Assembly (NCBI RefSeq): GCF_900109665.1
Contig: NZ_FOAO01000011.1
Location: forward strand, 101,684-165,683
DNA length: 64,000 bases
Direction: 5' to 3'
DNA from: Blastococcus sp. DSM 46786
GTDB lineage: Bacteria > Actinomycetota > Actinomycetes > Mycobacteriales > Geodermatophilaceae
The notes below the pieces were generated by a model, which ran no database searches, was not told the origin of the DNA, and worked only from the letters and a program-made list of their open reading frames with translations. A program made the position numbers and the translations under genes. Positions 26,586-38,939 of the stretch are shown one piece after another. Every line of letters starts with the position of its first letter. Positions within the stretch are counted from its first letter, which is position 1.

Positions 26586-27854
26586 ATGGCGCGGACCACA
26601 GCGGTGCACGCGGCCGACGTCGTGGTCGTCGGTGCCGGGCCGGCCGGCTCCAGCGCCGCGTGGCACCTGGCCGGGGCCGGGCTGGACGTCGCGCTGCTGG
26701 AGAAGGCCGAGTTCCCGCGGGAGAAGGTCTGCGGCGACGGCCTGACGCCGCGCGGGGTGAAGGCGCTGCACGACATGGGCGTCGACACCGCAGGGGCGGG
26801 CTGGGTGCGCCGCCGCGGGCTCCGCGTGCACGGCGGCGGGCGCATCGCCGAGGTCGACTGGCCGCGGCTGGCCTCCTGGCCCGACCACGGCCTGGTGCGC
26901 ACCCGCCGCGAGCTCGACGCGCTCCTGGCCGGGCACGCCCGGTCCGCCGGCGCCCACCTGGTCACCGGGACCACCGTCACCGAGCCGCTGCTGGACGAGG
27001 GCGGGCAGGTGGTCGGCGTCCGCGGCGAGGTGGGGGACCGGGAGCCGGTCACCTGGCGGGCGCCGCTGGTCGTCTCCGCGGAAGGGCTCTCCGGCCGGCT
27101 GGCCAAGGGGCTCGGGCTGCTGCGCCGCACCGACCGCCCGCTCGGGGTCGCCCTGCGGGGGTACGTGCGCAGCCGGCGCAGCGACGACGACTACCTCGAC
27201 ATCGCCTTCGACCTGACCGCCGACGGCCCCTCGCGCGAAACCATGCCCGGCTACGGCTGGATCTTCGGCATGGGCGACGGGACGGCGAACGTCGGCTACG
27301 GGCTGCTCGACACCCGGCGCGGCACCGGGGCGGACCGGCGGTCGGTCCTCCGCCGGTGGCTGGACCTCTTCCCCGCCGAGGAGGGGCTGGGCGAGGAGGA
27401 CGCCGTCGGCCCCCTCCGCGGCGCGGGGCTGCCCATGGCGCTCAGCCGCGGCCCGGCCTACACCCGCGGGCTGCTGCTCGCCGGGGACGCCGCCGGCACG
27501 GTCAACCCCTGCAACGGCGAGGGGATCAGCGCCGCGCTGGAGAGCGGCCGGATGGCCGCCGAGACCGCGGTGGCCGCGCTCCGGCAGCCGGCCGGTGCGG
27601 CGCGCGAGGCGGTCCTGCAGCGCTACCCCGACCGGCTGCGCGCGGAGCTCGGCCGCCACCACCGCCTGGGTCTGGGCTTCCTCGCGCTGCTGGCCCGCCC
27701 GGCGGTGGTCCGCCTGGCCATGGCGCGCGGCCTGCGCCGACCCGCGATCACCGACGCCGCGCTGCGGGTGATGGGCAACCTGTCCGACGGCCGCGACGGC
27801 GACGTCGTCGACCGCGCGCTCGCCGTGCTCCTGCGACTGACCCCGGCGACCTGA
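26586..27854 (+). CDS. Geranylgeranyl reductase-family flavoprotein (menaquinone reductase type)
   Basis: FAD-dependent reductase that saturates isoprenoid double bonds. Rv0561c (MenJ) of M. tuberculosis reduces one unit of the menaquinone tail, and the same role is likely here given the surrounding men genes. 422 residues. FAD-binding VVVVGAGPAGSSAAWHLA, EKVCGDGLTPRGVKAL, LLLAGDAAGTVNPCNGEGISAA (FAD phosphate contact), and a hydrophobic C-terminal part. ATG at 26586 is preceded by GGAGGGGCG. A homologue also precedes nuoA in Streptomyces. Confidence 0.9.
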   Translation: MARTTAVHAADVVVVGAGPAGSSAAWHLAGAGLDVALLEKAEFPREKVCGDGLTPRGVKALHDMGVDTAGAGWVRRRGLRVHGGGRIAEVDWPRLASWPDHGLVRTRRELDALLAGHARSAGAHLVTGTTVTEPLLDEGGQVVGVRGEVGDREPVTWRAPLVVSAEGLSGRLAKGLGLLRRTDRPLGVALRGYVRSRRSDDDYLDIAFDLTADGPSRETMPGYGWIFGMGDGTANVGYGLLDTRRGTGADRRSVLRRWLDLFPAEEGLGEEDAVGPLRGAGLPMALSRGPAYTRGLLLAGDAAGTVNPCNGEGISAALESGRMAAETAVAALRQPAGAAREAVLQRYPDRLRAELGRHHRLGLGFLALLARPAVVRLAMARGLRRPAITDAALRVMGNLSDGRDGDVVDRALAVLLRLTPAT

Positions 27855-27930
27855 GTGGCTGCCGTGACGATCCGCCCCGACATCGACGCTCCGTGCCCGG
27901 ACCGTGACCCGTACGTGACCTCCATCACCC

Positions 27931-27936
27931 TAGGGT
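27931..27936 (+). promoter_or_regulatory. Possible internal promoter -10 of nuoA
   Basis: TAGGGT ending 7 nt before the nuoA ATG. The same bases (AGGGTG) could instead act as a weak Shine-Dalgarno; sequence alone cannot decide. Confidence 0.35.
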
Positions 27937-27943
27937 GCCGCTG

Positions 27944-28306
27944 ATGCTCTCGACATACGTCCCGATCGTCGGGCTCTTCGCGCTCGCCGCGGCGTTCGCG
28001 CTGTTCTCGGTCGCCGTCGCCCCGTTCGTGGGGCCGCGACGGCACAACCGCGCCAAGCTCGCGGCCTACGAGTGCGGCATCGAGCCGGTCGACCAGCCGC
28101 TCACCGGGGGCCGGTTCCCGGTGAAGTACTACCTGACGGCGATGTTGTTCATCGTCTTCGACATCGAGATCGTCTTCCTCTACCCCTGGGCCGTCGCCAA
28201 CGACGCCCTCGGCGTGTGGGGCCTGGTCGCGATGGTCCTGTTCATCGGCACCGTCTTCCTCGCCTTCGCCTACGAGTGGCGGCGCGGCGGGCTCGAGTGG
28301 GACTGA
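27944..28306 (+). CDS. nuoA: NADH-quinone oxidoreductase subunit A
   Basis: Membrane-arm subunit of complex I. 120 residues, three helices, with the conserved cytoplasmic loop [26 protein letters not shown] and [15 protein letters not shown] 27944 was chosen over GTG 27935, giving [14 protein letters not shown]. First of 14 contiguous nuo genes. Confidence 0.95.
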   Translation: MLSTYVPIVGLFALAAAFALFSVAVAPFVGPRRHNRAKLAAYECGIEPVDQPLTGGRFPVKYYLTAMLFIVFDIEIVFLYPWAVANDALGVWGLVAMVLFIGTVFLAFAYEWRRGGLEWD

Positions 28307-28319
28307 GGGGAGTCTGACC

Positions 28320-28990
<671 letters not shown>

Positions 28991-28994
<4 letters not shown>

Positions 28995-29740
28995 GCAACG
29001 ACGGCGGGGCGGTCGTCCCGGGCCGCGAAGAGGCCGGGTACGACGCCAGCACGGCGCCCGCGGGGGGCTTCCGGAAGGGCTCGTTCGGCGTCAGCGGCAG
29101 CGGCGACACCTCGGGCTTCGGCGGGCTGGTCCGCGTCGAGCCGGGCGGCGCGGTGGCGCTGCACTCCACCGACCGGCCCTACGGCGGCTGGTTCGACGAG
29201 GTCACCGACGCGCTGATCGAGGCCGTCGGCGAGGGCACCTACGCCGCCGCGGTGCAGCGGGTGCTGGTCGACCGCGGCGAGATCACCTACTTCGTGGCCC
29301 GCGAGCACCTGCTCACCCTGGTGCGGGCGCTGCGCGACGACGAGGCCCTGCGCTTCGAGCTGTGCAGCAGCGTGTCCGGCGTCGACTACCTCGACAGCGG
29401 CGGCCCCGCGGTCGCGCCGGGCCGGCCGCGGCTGCACGTCGTCCACCACCTCACCTCGATGACCTACCGGCGCCGCATCCGGCTGGAGGTGGCGGTGAGC
29501 GCGGAGGACCCGCACGTCCCGTCGGTCACCGGCGTCTACCCGACGGCGGACTGGCACGAGCGGGAGGCCTACGACATGTTCGGCATCGTCTTCGACGGCC
29601 ACCCGGCGCTGACCCGGATCCTCATGCCCGACGACTGGGACGGCTTCCCCCAGCGCAAGGACTACCCGCTGGGCGGGATCCCCGTGGAGTACCACGACGC
29701 GACGATCCCGCCGCCGGACACGCGACGGGCCTACCGGTGA
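28991..29740 (+). CDS. nuoC: NADH-quinone oxidoreductase subunit C
   Basis: 30-kDa peripheral-arm subunit. 249 residues; the first 60 are a Gly/Ser-rich extension ([16 protein letters not shown]). Conserved core: [29 protein letters not shown] and the C-terminal [19 protein letters not shown]. Separate from nuoD, unlike the nuoCD fusion of E. coli. Confidence 0.94.
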
Positions 29741-29756
29741 CCGAGGAGGGGCGTCG

Positions 29757-31088
29757 ATGAGCACGACCTACGACCCCGCCGACCCCTACGCGGGTTCGCG
29801 GGAGACCACCGAGGGCCGGGTCTACACCGTCACCGGCGGGGACTGGGACGTCACCCTCGGGGCCGATCCGCACGGCGAGGAGCGCCTCGTCGTCAACATG
29901 GGCCCGCAGCACCCGTCCACGCACGGCGTCCTGCGGCTGGTCCTCGACCTCGAGGGCGAGACCGTCACCAAGGCGCGGGTCGTCATCGGCTACCTGCACA
30001 CCGGCATCGAGAAGAACACCGAGTACCGCAACTGGGTGCAGGGCACGACCTTCGTGACCCGCATGGACTACCTCGCGCCGCTGTTCAACGAGGCCGGCTA
30101 CTGCCTGGCCGTCGAGAAGCTGCTCGGCGTCGAGGCCCCGCCGCGCGCGCAGACGATCCGCGTGCTGGTCATGGAGCTCAACCGGATCGCCTCGCACCTG
30201 GTCGCCCTGGCCACCTTCGGCATGGAGATGGGCGCCCTCACCGGCATGACCAACGGCTTCCGCGAGCGGGAACTGGTCCTCGACCTGCTCGAGGAGATCA
30301 CCGGCCTGCGGATGAACCACGCCTACATCCGCCCCGGCGGCCTGGCGCAGGACCTGCCCGAGGGCTCGGTCGAGCACATCCGCGAGTTCCTCGAGTTCTT
30401 CCCGAAGCGGGTGGCCGACTTCCACCGGCTGCTCACCGGGCAGCCCATCTGGCAGCGCCGGCTCAAGGACGTCGGCTACCTCGACGTCACCGGCTGCGTC
30501 GCCCTCGGCGTGACCGGGCCGATCCTGCGCGCCGCCGGGCTGCCCTGGGACCTGCGCAAGGTGGAGCCCTACCTGGGCTACCAGACCTACGACTTCGAGG
30601 TCCCCACCGCCGACACCTCCGACGCCTGGGGCCGCTACCTCGTGCGCATGTCCGAGGTGAACGAGTCGCTGAAGATCATCGCGCAGGCGCTCGACCGGCT
30701 CGAGCCGGGGCCGGTGATGGTCGAGGACAAGAAGATCGCCTGGCCCGCCCAGCTCTCGCTCGGCCCCGACGGCATGGGCAACTCCCACGAGCACGTCGCG
30801 CACATCATGGGCCAGTCGATGGAGGCCCTGATCCACCACTTCAAGCTGGTCACCGAGGGCTTCCGGGTGCCGGCCGGCCAGGTGTACGTGCCGATCGAGT
30901 CCCCGCGCGGCGAACTCGGCTACCACGTCGTCAGCGACGGGAGCACCCGCCCGTGGCGCGTCCACGTGCGCGACCCCAGCTTCGTGAACCTGCAGGCCAC
31001 GGCGGCGATGAGCGAGGGCGGCATGATCGCCGACGTCATCGCCGCGATCGCCTCGATCGACCCCGTGATGGGGGGAGTGGACCGATGA
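29757..31088 (+). CDS. nuoD: NADH-quinone oxidoreductase subunit D
   Basis: 49-kDa subunit forming the quinone pocket with NuoB. 443 residues. [21 protein letters not shown] near residue 45 holds the conserved His of the quinone site (quoted in part: [12 protein letters not shown]), plus [31 protein letters not shown] and the C-terminal [24 protein letters not shown] Shine-Dalgarno before the ATG. Confidence 0.96.
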   Translation: MSTTYDPADPYAGSRETTEGRVYTVTGGDWDVTLGADPHGEERLVVNMGPQHPSTHGVLRLVLDLEGETVTKARVVIGYLHTGIEKNTEYRNWVQGTTFVTRMDYLAPLFNEAGYCLAVEKLLGVEAPPRAQTIRVLVMELNRIASHLVALATFGMEMGALTGMTNGFRERELVLDLLEEITGLRMNHAYIRPGGLAQDLPEGSVEHIREFLEFFPKRVADFHRLLTGQPIWQRRLKDVGYLDVTGCVALGVTGPILRAAGLPWDLRKVEPYLGYQTYDFEVPTADTSDAWGRYLVRMSEVNESLKIIAQALDRLEPGPVMVEDKKIAWPAQLSLGPDGMGNSHEHVAHIMGQSMEALIHHFKLVTEGFRVPAGQVYVPIESPRGELGYHVVSDGSTRPWRVHVRDPSFVNLQATAAMSEGGMIADVIAAIASIDPVMGGVDR

Positions 31089-32167
31089 GTGCACTGCCAG
31101 GCAGCCCCGAGGGGACGGCGGTGACCGGGCTGGACTCCAGCCCGGTCGACGTCGACTCCCTGGCCGAGGTGCCGCCGCTGCCCGAGCGGGCCCGCCTCGA
31201 GGCGCGGGACATCATCGCCCGCTACCCGGTGGCCCGGTCGGCGCTGCTGCCGATGCTGCACCTGGTGCAGAGCTACCAGGGCTACGTGACCCCCGAGGGC
31301 GTCGCGCTGTGCGCCGAGGAGCTCGGGCTGACCAAGGCCGAGATCGGCGCGGTCGCGACCTTCTACACGATGTACAAGCGCCGCCCGACCGGCCGCCACC
31401 TGGTCAGCGTCTGCACGAACACGCTGTGCGCCGTCCTGGGCGGGCAGCGGATCATGGACGCGCTGTCGGCCGACCTCGGCGTGCACCACGACGAGACGGC
31501 CGTCGACGGCTCGATCACCCTCGAGCACGCCGAGTGCCTCGCCGCCTGCGACTACGCGCCGGTGGTCACCGTCGACTACGAGTTCTACGACCAGCAGGAC
31601 GTCGAGAGCGCCCGCGAACTGGTCGCGGCCCTGCGCCGGGGCGAGAAGCCGCTGCCCACCCGCGGCGCCCCGCTCACCGACTTCCGCGGCGTCTCCCGCC
31701 AGCTGGCCGGGTTCTCCCAGCACCCCGACGCGGCCGCCGCGGCCGCCGCCGTCGACGCGCCCGGCGACTACGGGCCGACCCTGCGCGGGCTGCGCCTGGC
31801 CGAGGAGCGGGGCCAGTCCGCGCCGCCGATGCAGGGGCCGGAGCCCGAGCCGGCGGACACGGGGGAACCCCCGGAGACCGTGCGCCCGTCAGGGACCACC
31901 GGCGAGACCCCCGCGCAGGAGGCCGCGGACGCCCGCGTCGCCGCCGCGGACAACCCGGCGGAGGAGGCCGGCGCCGCCGGCTCGCACCCCGACGCACCCG
32001 AGCCGTCGGGCCGGGCGCTGGCCGACCAGGACGACGGCACCGAGACGCCCGCGGGCGCCGAGCCGGGGACCGGCGACCAGAGCCCCGCCACCCCGCCCCC
32101 GGCGGGCGAGGGGTCCGGCGGGCCCTCCCGCACCATCCAGGGCCGAGCACCGAAGCGGAGGCGCTGA
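31085..32167 (+). CDS. nuoE: NADH-quinone oxidoreductase subunit E
   Basis: Thioredoxin-like [2Fe-2S] (N1a) subunit of the NADH dehydrogenase module. Core at about 30-215, with cluster ligands in [12 protein letters not shown] and [11 protein letters not shown]. 360 residues in all; the E. coli protein has about 166. The last ~130 residues are a low-complexity Pro/Ala/Glu/Gly tail ending GRAPKRRR, absent from most homologues. ATG overlaps the nuoD stop. Confidence 0.94.
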   Translation: MSALPGSPEGTAVTGLDSSPVDVDSLAEVPPLPERARLEARDIIARYPVARSALLPMLHLVQSYQGYVTPEGVALCAEELGLTKAEIGAVATFYTMYKRRPTGRHLVSVCTNTLCAVLGGQRIMDALSADLGVHHDETAVDGSITLEHAECLAACDYAPVVTVDYEFYDQQDVESARELVAALRRGEKPLPTRGAPLTDFRGVSRQLAGFSQHPDAAAAAAAVDAPGDYGPTLRGLRLAEERGQSAPPMQGPEPEPADTGEPPETVRPSGTTGETPAQEAADARVAAADNPAEEAGAAGSHPDAPEPSGRALADQDDGTETPAGAEPGTGDQSPATPPPAGEGSGGPSRTIQGRAPKRRR

Positions 32168-32170
32168 GCC

Positions 32171-33499
32171 ATGCCCCTCACCCCTGTCCTCACCGCCCGC
32201 TGGGGCGCCGAGAACTCGTGGCGGCTGTCGACCTACGAGCGGCTCGACGGCTACTCGGCGCTGCGCACGGCGCTGTCGATGGCGCCCGACGAGCTGGTCA
32301 CCATGGTCAAGGACTCCGGTCTGCGCGGCCGCGGCGGCGCCGGCTTCCCGACCGGCATGAAGTGGAGCTTCATCCCGCAGCCCAAGCCGGGGGAGGAGCC
32401 CACCGGCCCGGCGGCCATGCCGAAGTACCTGGTGGTGAACGCCGACGAGGGGGAGCCCGGCACCTGCAAGGACCTCCCGCTGATGATGGCCGACCCGCAC
32501 TCCCTCATCGAGGGCGTCATCATCTCCGCCTACGCCATCCGGTCGGAGTTCGCCGTCATCTACGTCCGCGGCGAGGCCGTGCACGCCCACCGGCGGCTGC
32601 TCAACGCGGTGGGGGAGGCCTACGCCGCCGGCTACCTCGGCACCGACATCCTCGGCTCGGGCTACGACCTCGAGCTGGTCGTGCACGCGGGCGCCGGCGC
32701 CTACATCTGCGGCGAGGAGACGGCGCTGCTGGACTCGCTCGAGGGCTACCGCGGGCAGCCCCGGCTCAAGCCGCCGTTCCCCGCCGTCGCCGGCCTCTAC
32801 GGCGCCCCGACGGTGATCAACAACGTCGAGACGCTGGCCAGCGTGCCGTTCGTCGTCCGCGGCGGCGCCGAGTGGTTCAAGGCGTTCGGGCCGGAGAAGT
32901 CGCCCGGGCCGAAGATCTACTCGCTGTCGGGCCGGGTCGTGCGGCCGGGCCAGTACGAGGCCCCCATGGGCACGACGATGCGCGAGCTGCTGGAGATGGC
33001 CGGCGGCGTCCGCCCCGGCCACGAGCTCAAGTTCTGGACGCCGGGCGGCTCGTCGACGCCGTACTTCACCGCCGAGCACCTCGACGTGCCCCTGGACTTC
33101 GACTCGGTCGCCGCGGCGGGCTCGATGCTCGGCACCACCGCGCTCATGGTGTTCGACGAGACCGACTCGATCGTCGAGGCCACCCTGCGGTTCACCCAGT
33201 TCTACGCGCACGAGAGCTGCGGCAAGTGCACCCCGTGCCGCGAGGGCACCTACTGGCTGGTCCAGGTCCTCCAGCGGCTGGTCGACGGGCAGGGCACCGC
33301 CGCCGACCTGGACCTGCTGACCGACACCTGCGACAACATCCTCGGCCGCTCGTTCTGCGCCCTGGGGGACGGCGCCACCAGCTGCATCTCCAGCTCGCTG
33401 CAGTACTTCCGGGACGACTACGTCGACCTGCTGCCCGCCGAGGAGCAGGCCCGCCTGGGCCGGTCGCTCCGCCTCGAGCCGGTGGGAGCCGCCTCGTGA
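32171..33499 (+). CDS. nuoF: NADH-quinone oxidoreductase subunit F
   Basis: NADH-oxidising subunit with FMN and cluster N3. 442 residues. NADH/FMN loops [29 protein letters not shown] and [19 protein letters not shown]; [4Fe-4S] ligands in [16 protein letters not shown] and a later Cys in [12 protein letters not shown] preceded by GGAGGCG within the nuoE end. Confidence 0.96.
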   Translation: MPLTPVLTARWGAENSWRLSTYERLDGYSALRTALSMAPDELVTMVKDSGLRGRGGAGFPTGMKWSFIPQPKPGEEPTGPAAMPKYLVVNADEGEPGTCKDLPLMMADPHSLIEGVIISAYAIRSEFAVIYVRGEAVHAHRRLLNAVGEAYAAGYLGTDILGSGYDLELVVHAGAGAYICGEETALLDSLEGYRGQPRLKPPFPAVAGLYGAPTVINNVETLASVPFVVRGGAEWFKAFGPEKSPGPKIYSLSGRVVRPGQYEAPMGTTMRELLEMAGGVRPGHELKFWTPGGSSTPYFTAEHLDVPLDFDSVAAAGSMLGTTALMVFDETDSIVEATLRFTQFYAHESCGKCTPCREGTYWLVQVLQRLVDGQGTAADLDLLTDTCDNILGRSFCALGDGATSCISSSLQYFRDDYVDLLPAEEQARLGRSLRLEPVGAAS

Positions 33500-36006
33500 C
33501 ACTCACCCCCACCAGCCCCGACCCCGCGCCGGCCGTCCCGCCCGGGGCGCCCGGCCCGCACACGCCCGAGGACGCCGTCCGCTGCACCATCGACGGCTTC
33601 GACGTCGCCGTGCCGAAGGGGACGCTGATCATCCGGGCCGCCGAGATGATCGGCGTGCAGATCCCGCGGTTCTGCGACCACCCGCTGCTCGAGCCGATCG
33701 GCGCCTGCCGGCAGTGCCTCGTCGAGGTGGAGGGGCAGCGCAAGCCCGCCGCCTCCTGCACCATGCCGGTCACCGAGGGCATGGTCGTGAAGACCCAGCT
33801 CTCCAGCCCGGTCGCCGACAAGGCGCAGCAGGGGACCATGGAGCTGCTGCTGATCAACCACCCGCTGGACTGCCCGGTCTGCGACAAGGGCGGCGAGTGC
33901 CCGCTGCAGAACCAGGCGATGAGCAACGGCCGGGCCGAGAGCCGGTTCGAGGGGGAGAAGCGCACCTACCCCAAGCCCCTGCCCATCAGCAGCGAGATCC
34001 TGCTCGACCGCGAGCGCTGCGTGCTCTGCGCCCGGTGCACCCGGTTCTCCCAGCAGGTGGCCGGTGACCCGTTCATCGAGCTGTTCGAGCGGGGCGCCCT
34101 GGAGCAGGTCGCGATCTACGAGGACGAGCCGTTCGAGTCCTATTTCTCCGGCAACACCACCCAGATCTGCCCGGTCGGCGCGCTCACCAGCGCGCAGTAC
34201 CGCTTCCGCGCCCGCCCGTTCGACCTGCGCAGCGAGCCCAGCGTCTGCGAGCACTGCGCCTCGGGCTGCGCCATGCGCACGGATTACCGGCGCGGCAAGG
34301 TCACCCGCCGGCTGGCCGGGGACGACCCCGCGGTCAACGAGGAGTGGACCTGCGACAAGGGGCGCTACGCCTTCCGCTACGCCACCGCCAACGAGCGGCT
34401 GACCACCCCGCTGGTGCGGCGGGACGGCCGGCTGGAGCCGGCCTCCTGGCCCGAGGCCTGGGCGGCGGCGGCCGACGGCCTGCGCCGCGCCCGTGCCGAG
34501 GGCGGCGTCGGCGTGCTCCCCGGCGGCCGGCTCACGTTCGAGGACGCCTACGCCTGGGCCACCTTCGCCCGGGTCGCGCTGGGCACCAACGACGTCGACG
34601 CCCGGGCCCGCGCCCACTCGGCCGAGGAGCTGGCCTTCCTCGGCGCGACGGTGGCCGGCACCGGCCCCGCGACCGGTGCGGTGACCTACGACGACGTGGG
34701 CTCGGCCCCGGCGGTGCTGCTGGCCGGGCTGGAGCCCGAGGAGGAGTCGCCGATCCTCTTCCTCCGCCTCCGCCGGGCGGTGCGCACCGGCGGGCTCGCC
34801 GTCTTCGACCTGGCGCCCTTCGCCACCCGGGCGGCCGCGAAGCTGCAGGCCACGGTGCTCACGACGGTGCCGGGCGCGGAGGCCCGGTCGCTGCACGCGC
34901 TCGCCGAGGGCAGCTGGGGCGGTCCCGCGGGCGAGGCGCTGCGGCAGCCGGGGGCGGTGCTGCTCGCCGGTGAGCGGCTGGCCGAGGCGCCGGGCGCGCT
35001 CACCGCGCTGCTGGCGCTGGCCCGCGCGACCGGCGCCCGCGTGGCCTGGGTGCCCCGCCGGGCCGGGGAGCGGGGTGCGGTGGAGGCCGGCGCCCTGCCC
35101 ACGCTGCTGCCCGGCGGCCGCGCCGTCGACGACCCCGCCGCCCGCGCGGAGGTGGCCGCGGTGTGGGGGGTGGATCCCGCCGCCGTGCCCGACGCGCCCG
35201 GCCGCGACGTCACCGGCATCCTCACCGCCGCCTGCGCCGGCCGGCTGCCCGGCCTGCTCGTCGGCGGCGTCGACCCCGCGGACCTGCCCGACCCGGCGCT
35301 CGCGCTGGCGGCGCTGGACGCGGCGGCGTTCGTCGTGAGCCTGGAGATGTTCCCGACGGAGGCGACCGAGCGCGCCGACGTCGTCCTGCCGGTGGCGTCG
35401 GCGTCGGAGAAGGCCGGGAGCTACCTGGACTGGGAGGGCCGGCTGCGCTCCTTCGACGCCACGCTGCACGGCACCGGGCGGCTGGGCGACGGCCGGGTGC
35501 TGCACGGCCTCGCCGAGGCGATGGACGTGGACCTGCGCCTCCCCGCGCCGGAGGTCGCGCGGGCCGCGCTCGCCGCGCTGGGTGCCCGCCGCCCGGCCGC
35601 CGGCGGACCGCTGCCCGACGTCGCACCGCCGGACGCCCCGGCGCTGCGCGAGGAGGAGGCGGTGCTCGCCTCCTGGCGCCAGCTGCTCGACGTCGGCACG
35701 CTGCAGCGCGACGAGCCCGAGCTGGCCGGCACCGCCCGGCCCCCGGTGGCCCGCATCGGCGCCGCCACTGCCGCCCGCCTGGGCCTCACCGACGGCGACC
35801 GGCTGACCGTCAGCGGGGCGACCGGCTCGGTGAGCCTCCCGGTGGCGGTCACCGCGATGCCCGAGCAGGTGGTGTGGCTGCCGATGCGCTCACCCGGCAG
35901 CGAGGTGCGGACGGCGCTGGGTACCGGGCCCGGCGGCGTCGTCCGGCTGTCGGCCGCCCCGGTGCCGACCGGCGCCACGACGCACCCGCTGGGGGACGTG
36001 CGATGA
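33496..36006 (+). CDS. nuoG: NADH-quinone oxidoreductase subunit G
   Basis: Largest peripheral subunit. 836 residues from the GTG at 33496 (GTGA overlap with nuoF). N-terminal ferredoxin domain with N1b ligands ([19 protein letters not shown]), N4 region [20 protein letters not shown]5 region [13 protein letters not shown], then a molybdopterin-oxidoreductase-like domain opening with [17 protein letters not shown] and a fourth Cys in EEWTCDKG. These four Cys indicate the extra N7 cluster. The C-terminal half is Ala/Gly-rich and divergent, as in other actinobacteria. Confidence 0.95.
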   Translation: MTLTPTSPDPAPAVPPGAPGPHTPEDAVRCTIDGFDVAVPKGTLIIRAAEMIGVQIPRFCDHPLLEPIGACRQCLVEVEGQRKPAASCTMPVTEGMVVKTQLSSPVADKAQQGTMELLLINHPLDCPVCDKGGECPLQNQAMSNGRAESRFEGEKRTYPKPLPISSEILLDRERCVLCARCTRFSQQVAGDPFIELFERGALEQVAIYEDEPFESYFSGNTTQICPVGALTSAQYRFRARPFDLRSEPSVCEHCASGCAMRTDYRRGKVTRRLAGDDPAVNEEWTCDKGRYAFRYATANERLTTPLVRRDGRLEPASWPEAWAAAADGLRRARAEGGVGVLPGGRLTFEDAYAWATFARVALGTNDVDARARAHSAEELAFLGATVAGTGPATGAVTYDDVGSAPAVLLAGLEPEEESPILFLRLRRAVRTGGLAVFDLAPFATRAAAKLQATVLTTVPGAEARSLHALAEGSWGGPAGEALRQPGAVLLAGERLAEAPGALTALLALARATGARVAWVPRRAGERGAVEAGALPTLLPGGRAVDDPAARAEVAAVWGVDPAAVPDAPGRDVTGILTAACAGRLPGLLVGGVDPADLPDPALALAALDAAAFVVSLEMFPTEATERADVVLPVASASEKAGSYLDWEGRLRSFDATLHGTGRLGDGRVLHGLAEAMDVDLRLPAPEVARAALAALGARRPAAGGPLPDVAPPDAPALREEEAVLASWRQLLDVGTLQRDEPELAGTARPPVARIGAATAARLGLTDGDRLTVSGATGSVSLPVAVTAMPEQVVWLPMRSPGSEVRTALGTGPGGVVRLSAAPVPTGATTHPLGDVR

Positions 36007-37472
36007 CTCCGTGGGCCTCGCCCGAGCAGCCGACGCTGGCCGACTTCGGCCAGGACGTCTGGTGGATCGTGCTGATCAAGGTGGTCGGCGTCTTCGCCGT
36101 CCTGGTGCTGATGACGCTGTTCGCCATCGTCCTCGAGCGCAAGGTCGTCGCCCGCATGCAGCAGCGGACCGGCCCCAACCGCGTGGGGCCGCGCGGCTCG
36201 CTGCAGAGCCTCGCCGACGGGCTGAAGCTGGCGTTCAAGGAAGACATCATGCCGGCGCTGGCGGACAAGCCGGTCTACTTCCTGGCCCCGGTGATCGCGA
36301 CCATCCCGGCGTTCGTCGCCTTCTCGGTCATCCCGATGGGGCCGGTGGTCAGCATCTTCGGCGAGCAGACGCCGCTGCAGCTGACCGACGCCCCGATCGG
36401 GGTGCTGATCATCCTGGCCATGTCGGCCATGGGCATCTACGGCATCGTGCTCGGCGGCTGGGCCTCGGGCTCGACCTACCCGCTGCTGGGCAGCATGCGC
36501 AGCGCGGCCCAGATGATCAGCTACGAGATCGCGATGGGGCTCTCCATCGTCGCGGTCTTCCTGTACGCCGGGTCGATGTCGACGTCGGAGATCGTCGCGG
36601 CGCAGGCCGACGGCAACGAGGTGTCCTTCTTCGGGCTGGAGTTCACCGGCCCCAGCTGGTACGTCGTGCTGCTGCCGGTCTCCTTCGTCATCTACGTCAT
36701 CGCCGTCGTCGGCGAGACCAACCGCGCGCCCTTCGATCTGCCCGAGGCCGAGAGCGAGCTCGTCGGCGGCTTCCACACCGAGTACTCGTCGCTGAAGTTC
36801 GCGCTGTTCTTCCTCGCCGAGTACATCAACATGGTCACCGTCTCGGCGCTGGCCGCCACCCTCTTCCTCGGGGGCTGGCGGGCGCCCTGGCCGCTCTCGA
36901 TCTGGGACGGCGCGAACAGCGGCTGGTGGCCGTTGCTGTGGTTCTTCCTCAAGGTCGTCGCCGCGCTGTTCGTCTTCATCTGGCTGCGCGGCACCCTGCC
37001 CCGGCTGCGCTACGACCAGTTCATGCGCTTCGGCTGGAAGGTGCTGGTCCCGGTCGCGCTGGTGTGGATCCTCGTCGTCGCCACGATGCGGACCGTGTCC
37101 CGCGAGGCCGACCTCTCCGCCGGCCAGGTGGCGCTGTTCGTCGGCGTCCCCGTCGCGGTGCTGGTGCTGCTCGGCCTGGCGGTGGCGAGCCGGACGGCCA
37201 ACCGGGACACCCGGGTCATGGCCGAGGAGGCCGCGGCCGGGGGCGTGCACGCCGCCGACCCCGAGCCCGAGGTGCTGCCGCCGGCCGACGGGGGACGGCG
37301 CCCGGCCGGCGCACCCAGCCGGTCCGGGGGCGGCTTCCCCGTCCCGCCGATGGACCTCGTGGTGCCGCCCTCCCCGCGGCTGCGCCGCGAGCCGGTCGCC
37401 ACCGACGGCACGGTCGTCGGCACCGGACGGCGAACGACCCCGACCACTTCCCAGGAGGACGGCGATGAGTGA
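36003..37472 (+). CDS. nuoH: NADH-quinone oxidoreductase subunit H
   Basis: Membrane subunit at the junction with the peripheral arm, lining the quinone channel. 489 residues: the core (about 1-400) has eight or so helices with [35 protein letters not shown] and [20 protein letters not shown]. The final ~90 residues are a Pro/Gly-rich hydrophilic tail; E. coli NuoH is about 325 residues. ATG overlaps the nuoG stop. Confidence 0.95.
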   Translation: MTPWASPEQPTLADFGQDVWWIVLIKVVGVFAVLVLMTLFAIVLERKVVARMQQRTGPNRVGPRGSLQSLADGLKLAFKEDIMPALADKPVYFLAPVIATIPAFVAFSVIPMGPVVSIFGEQTPLQLTDAPIGVLIILAMSAMGIYGIVLGGWASGSTYPLLGSMRSAAQMISYEIAMGLSIVAVFLYAGSMSTSEIVAAQADGNEVSFFGLEFTGPSWYVVLLPVSFVIYVIAVVGETNRAPFDLPEAESELVGGFHTEYSSLKFALFFLAEYINMVTVSALAATLFLGGWRAPWPLSIWDGANSGWWPLLWFFLKVVAALFVFIWLRGTLPRLRYDQFMRFGWKVLVPVALVWILVVATMRTVSREADLSAGQVALFVGVPVAVLVLLGLAVASRTANRDTRVMAEEAAAGGVHAADPEPEVLPPADGGRRPAGAPSRSGGGFPVPPMDLVVPPSPRLRREPVATDGTVVGTGRRTTPTTSQEDGDE

Positions 37473-38088
37473 GAGCGGCAGCGGCGACCGGGACCCGGCC
37501 GTGCGCGGGAGCGCCGAGGTCGAGCGCCCCCAGGGGGCGACGGTCGCAGGCCCCGCCGCGCGCCCCGCCCTGCGCGACCGGCTGGTGCCGGCGCCCGCCC
37601 AGGGCTTCGGCGTCACCTTCGCGCAGATGTTCCGCACGGTGACCACCGAGCAGTACCCGTTCGAGCCCAAGGTGACCAAGCCGCGCTACCACGGGCGGCA
37701 CGTGCTCAACCGGCACCCCGACGGGCTGGAGAAGTGCGTCGGCTGCGAGCTGTGCGCGTGGGCCTGCCCCGCGGACGCCATCTACGTCGAGGGCGGCGAC
37801 AACACCGAGGACGCCCGCTTCTCGCCGGGTGAGCGGTACGGCGCGGTCTACCAGATCAACTACCTGCGCTGCATCTTCTGCGGGCTGTGCATCGAGGCCT
37901 GCCCCACCCGCTCGCTGACGATGAGCAACGACTTCGAGCTGGCCGACGACAACCGGCGTGACCTGATCTACACCAAGGAGCAGCTCATGGCCCCGCTCCT
38001 GCCGGGCATGGAGGCGCCCCCGCACGCCATGCGCCTCGGCGACGACGAGAAGGACTACTACCTGCGCGAACCGGAGGTGCGGTCGTGA
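37465..38088 (+). CDS. nuoI: NADH-quinone oxidoreductase subunit I
   Basis: Ferredoxin-like subunit with clusters N6a and N6b. 207 residues. Two CxxCxxCxxxCP motifs: [18 protein letters not shown] and [18 protein letters not shown]. Basic Ala-rich N-terminal extension. AGGAGG precedes the ATG inside the nuoH end. Confidence 0.96.
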   Translation: MSESGSGDRDPAVRGSAEVERPQGATVAGPAARPALRDRLVPAPAQGFGVTFAQMFRTVTTEQYPFEPKVTKPRYHGRHVLNRHPDGLEKCVGCELCAWACPADAIYVEGGDNTEDARFSPGERYGAVYQINYLRCIFCGLCIEACPTRSLTMSNDFELADDNRRDLIYTKEQLMAPLLPGMEAPPHAMRLGDDEKDYYLREPEVRS

Positions 38089-38939
38089 CGCCGGACGCCG
38101 CGGTCGTCATCGGCACCGGCGAGGCGGTCGTCTTCTGGATCCTCGGCCCGCTCGCCCTGGCCGGTGCCCTGGGCATGGTGCTCAGCCGCAACGCCGTCCA
38201 CTCGGCGCTGTGGCTGGTGCTGACGATGCTGTCGCTGGGCGTCTTCTACGTCGTCCAGTCCGCGCCCTTCCTCGGCGCCGTGCAGATCATCGTCTACACC
38301 GGCGCGATCATGATCCTGTTCCTCTTCGTGCTCATGCTGGTCGGCCGCGACTCCTCGGACTCGGTGGTCGAGACCCTCCGCGGGCAGCGGGTGGCGGCGA
38401 CGCTGCTGGGCATCGGGTTCGCCGCGCTCGTCGGCGCCGGCATCGCCCGGGCGACCCAGGACCTGCCCGTGGTGGGGCTCGAGGGGGTGCAGGCCGGGCC
38501 CGGCGGGCCGGCGGCCGGCAACGTCGAGGCGATCGCCGCGCTGCTCTACACCCGCTACCTGCTGGCCTTCGAGGTCACCGGGGCGCTGCTCATCGTCGCC
38601 GCCGTCGGCGCGCTGGTCTTCACCCAGGCCGAGCGCGCACCCGGCAGCCGCAAGGGCCAGAAGGAGCTGTCGCGGGCGCGGTTCCTCACCGACCGGCCGC
38701 AGACGCTGCCCGGCCCCGGCGTCTACGCCCGCGCGACCTCGGTGGCCGCGCCGGGGATGCTGCCCGACGGGAGCATCGCGCAGGACAGCACCGCCACCGG
38801 CATCGAGCCGCAGCGGGTGGACCAGGCGCCCCGGGGCACCGGCCGGCACCAGCTCGGCTCCCCGGACGCCGCGCTCGGGTCGCTGGACCCGACGCTGAGC
38901 GACACTCCCGGCGGCCGCGCGGGGGAGGAGCACCGGTGA
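38085..38939 (+). CDS. nuoJ: NADH-quinone oxidoreductase subunit J
   Basis: Membrane subunit. 284 residues: five helices in the first ~180 (with the conserved [17 protein letters not shown]), then a ~100-residue hydrophilic tail ending [11 protein letters not shown] overlaps the nuoI stop. The TGA is embedded in the GTGA that starts the linker mini-ORF at 38936. Confidence 0.95.
   Translation: MTPDAAVVIGTGEAVVFWILGPLALAGALGMVLSRNAVHSALWLVLTMLSLGVFYVVQSAPFLGAVQIIVYTGAIMILFLFVLMLVGRDSSDSVVETLRGQRVAATLLGIGFAALVGAGIARATQDLPVVGLEGVQAGPGGPAAGNVEAIAALLYTRYLLAFEVTGALLIVAAVGALVFTQAERAPGSRKGQKELSRARFLTDRPQTLPGPGVYARATSVAAPGMLPDGSIAQDSTATGIEPQRVDQAPRGTGRHQLGSPDAALGSLDPTLSDTPGGRAGEEHR

Noticed and set aside
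31309..33495. Long upstream extension of the nuoG frame across nuoE and nuoF
   Set aside because: Arg/Pro-rich shadow translation; the GTG at 33496 gives the standard NuoG N-terminus and overlaps the nuoF stop.
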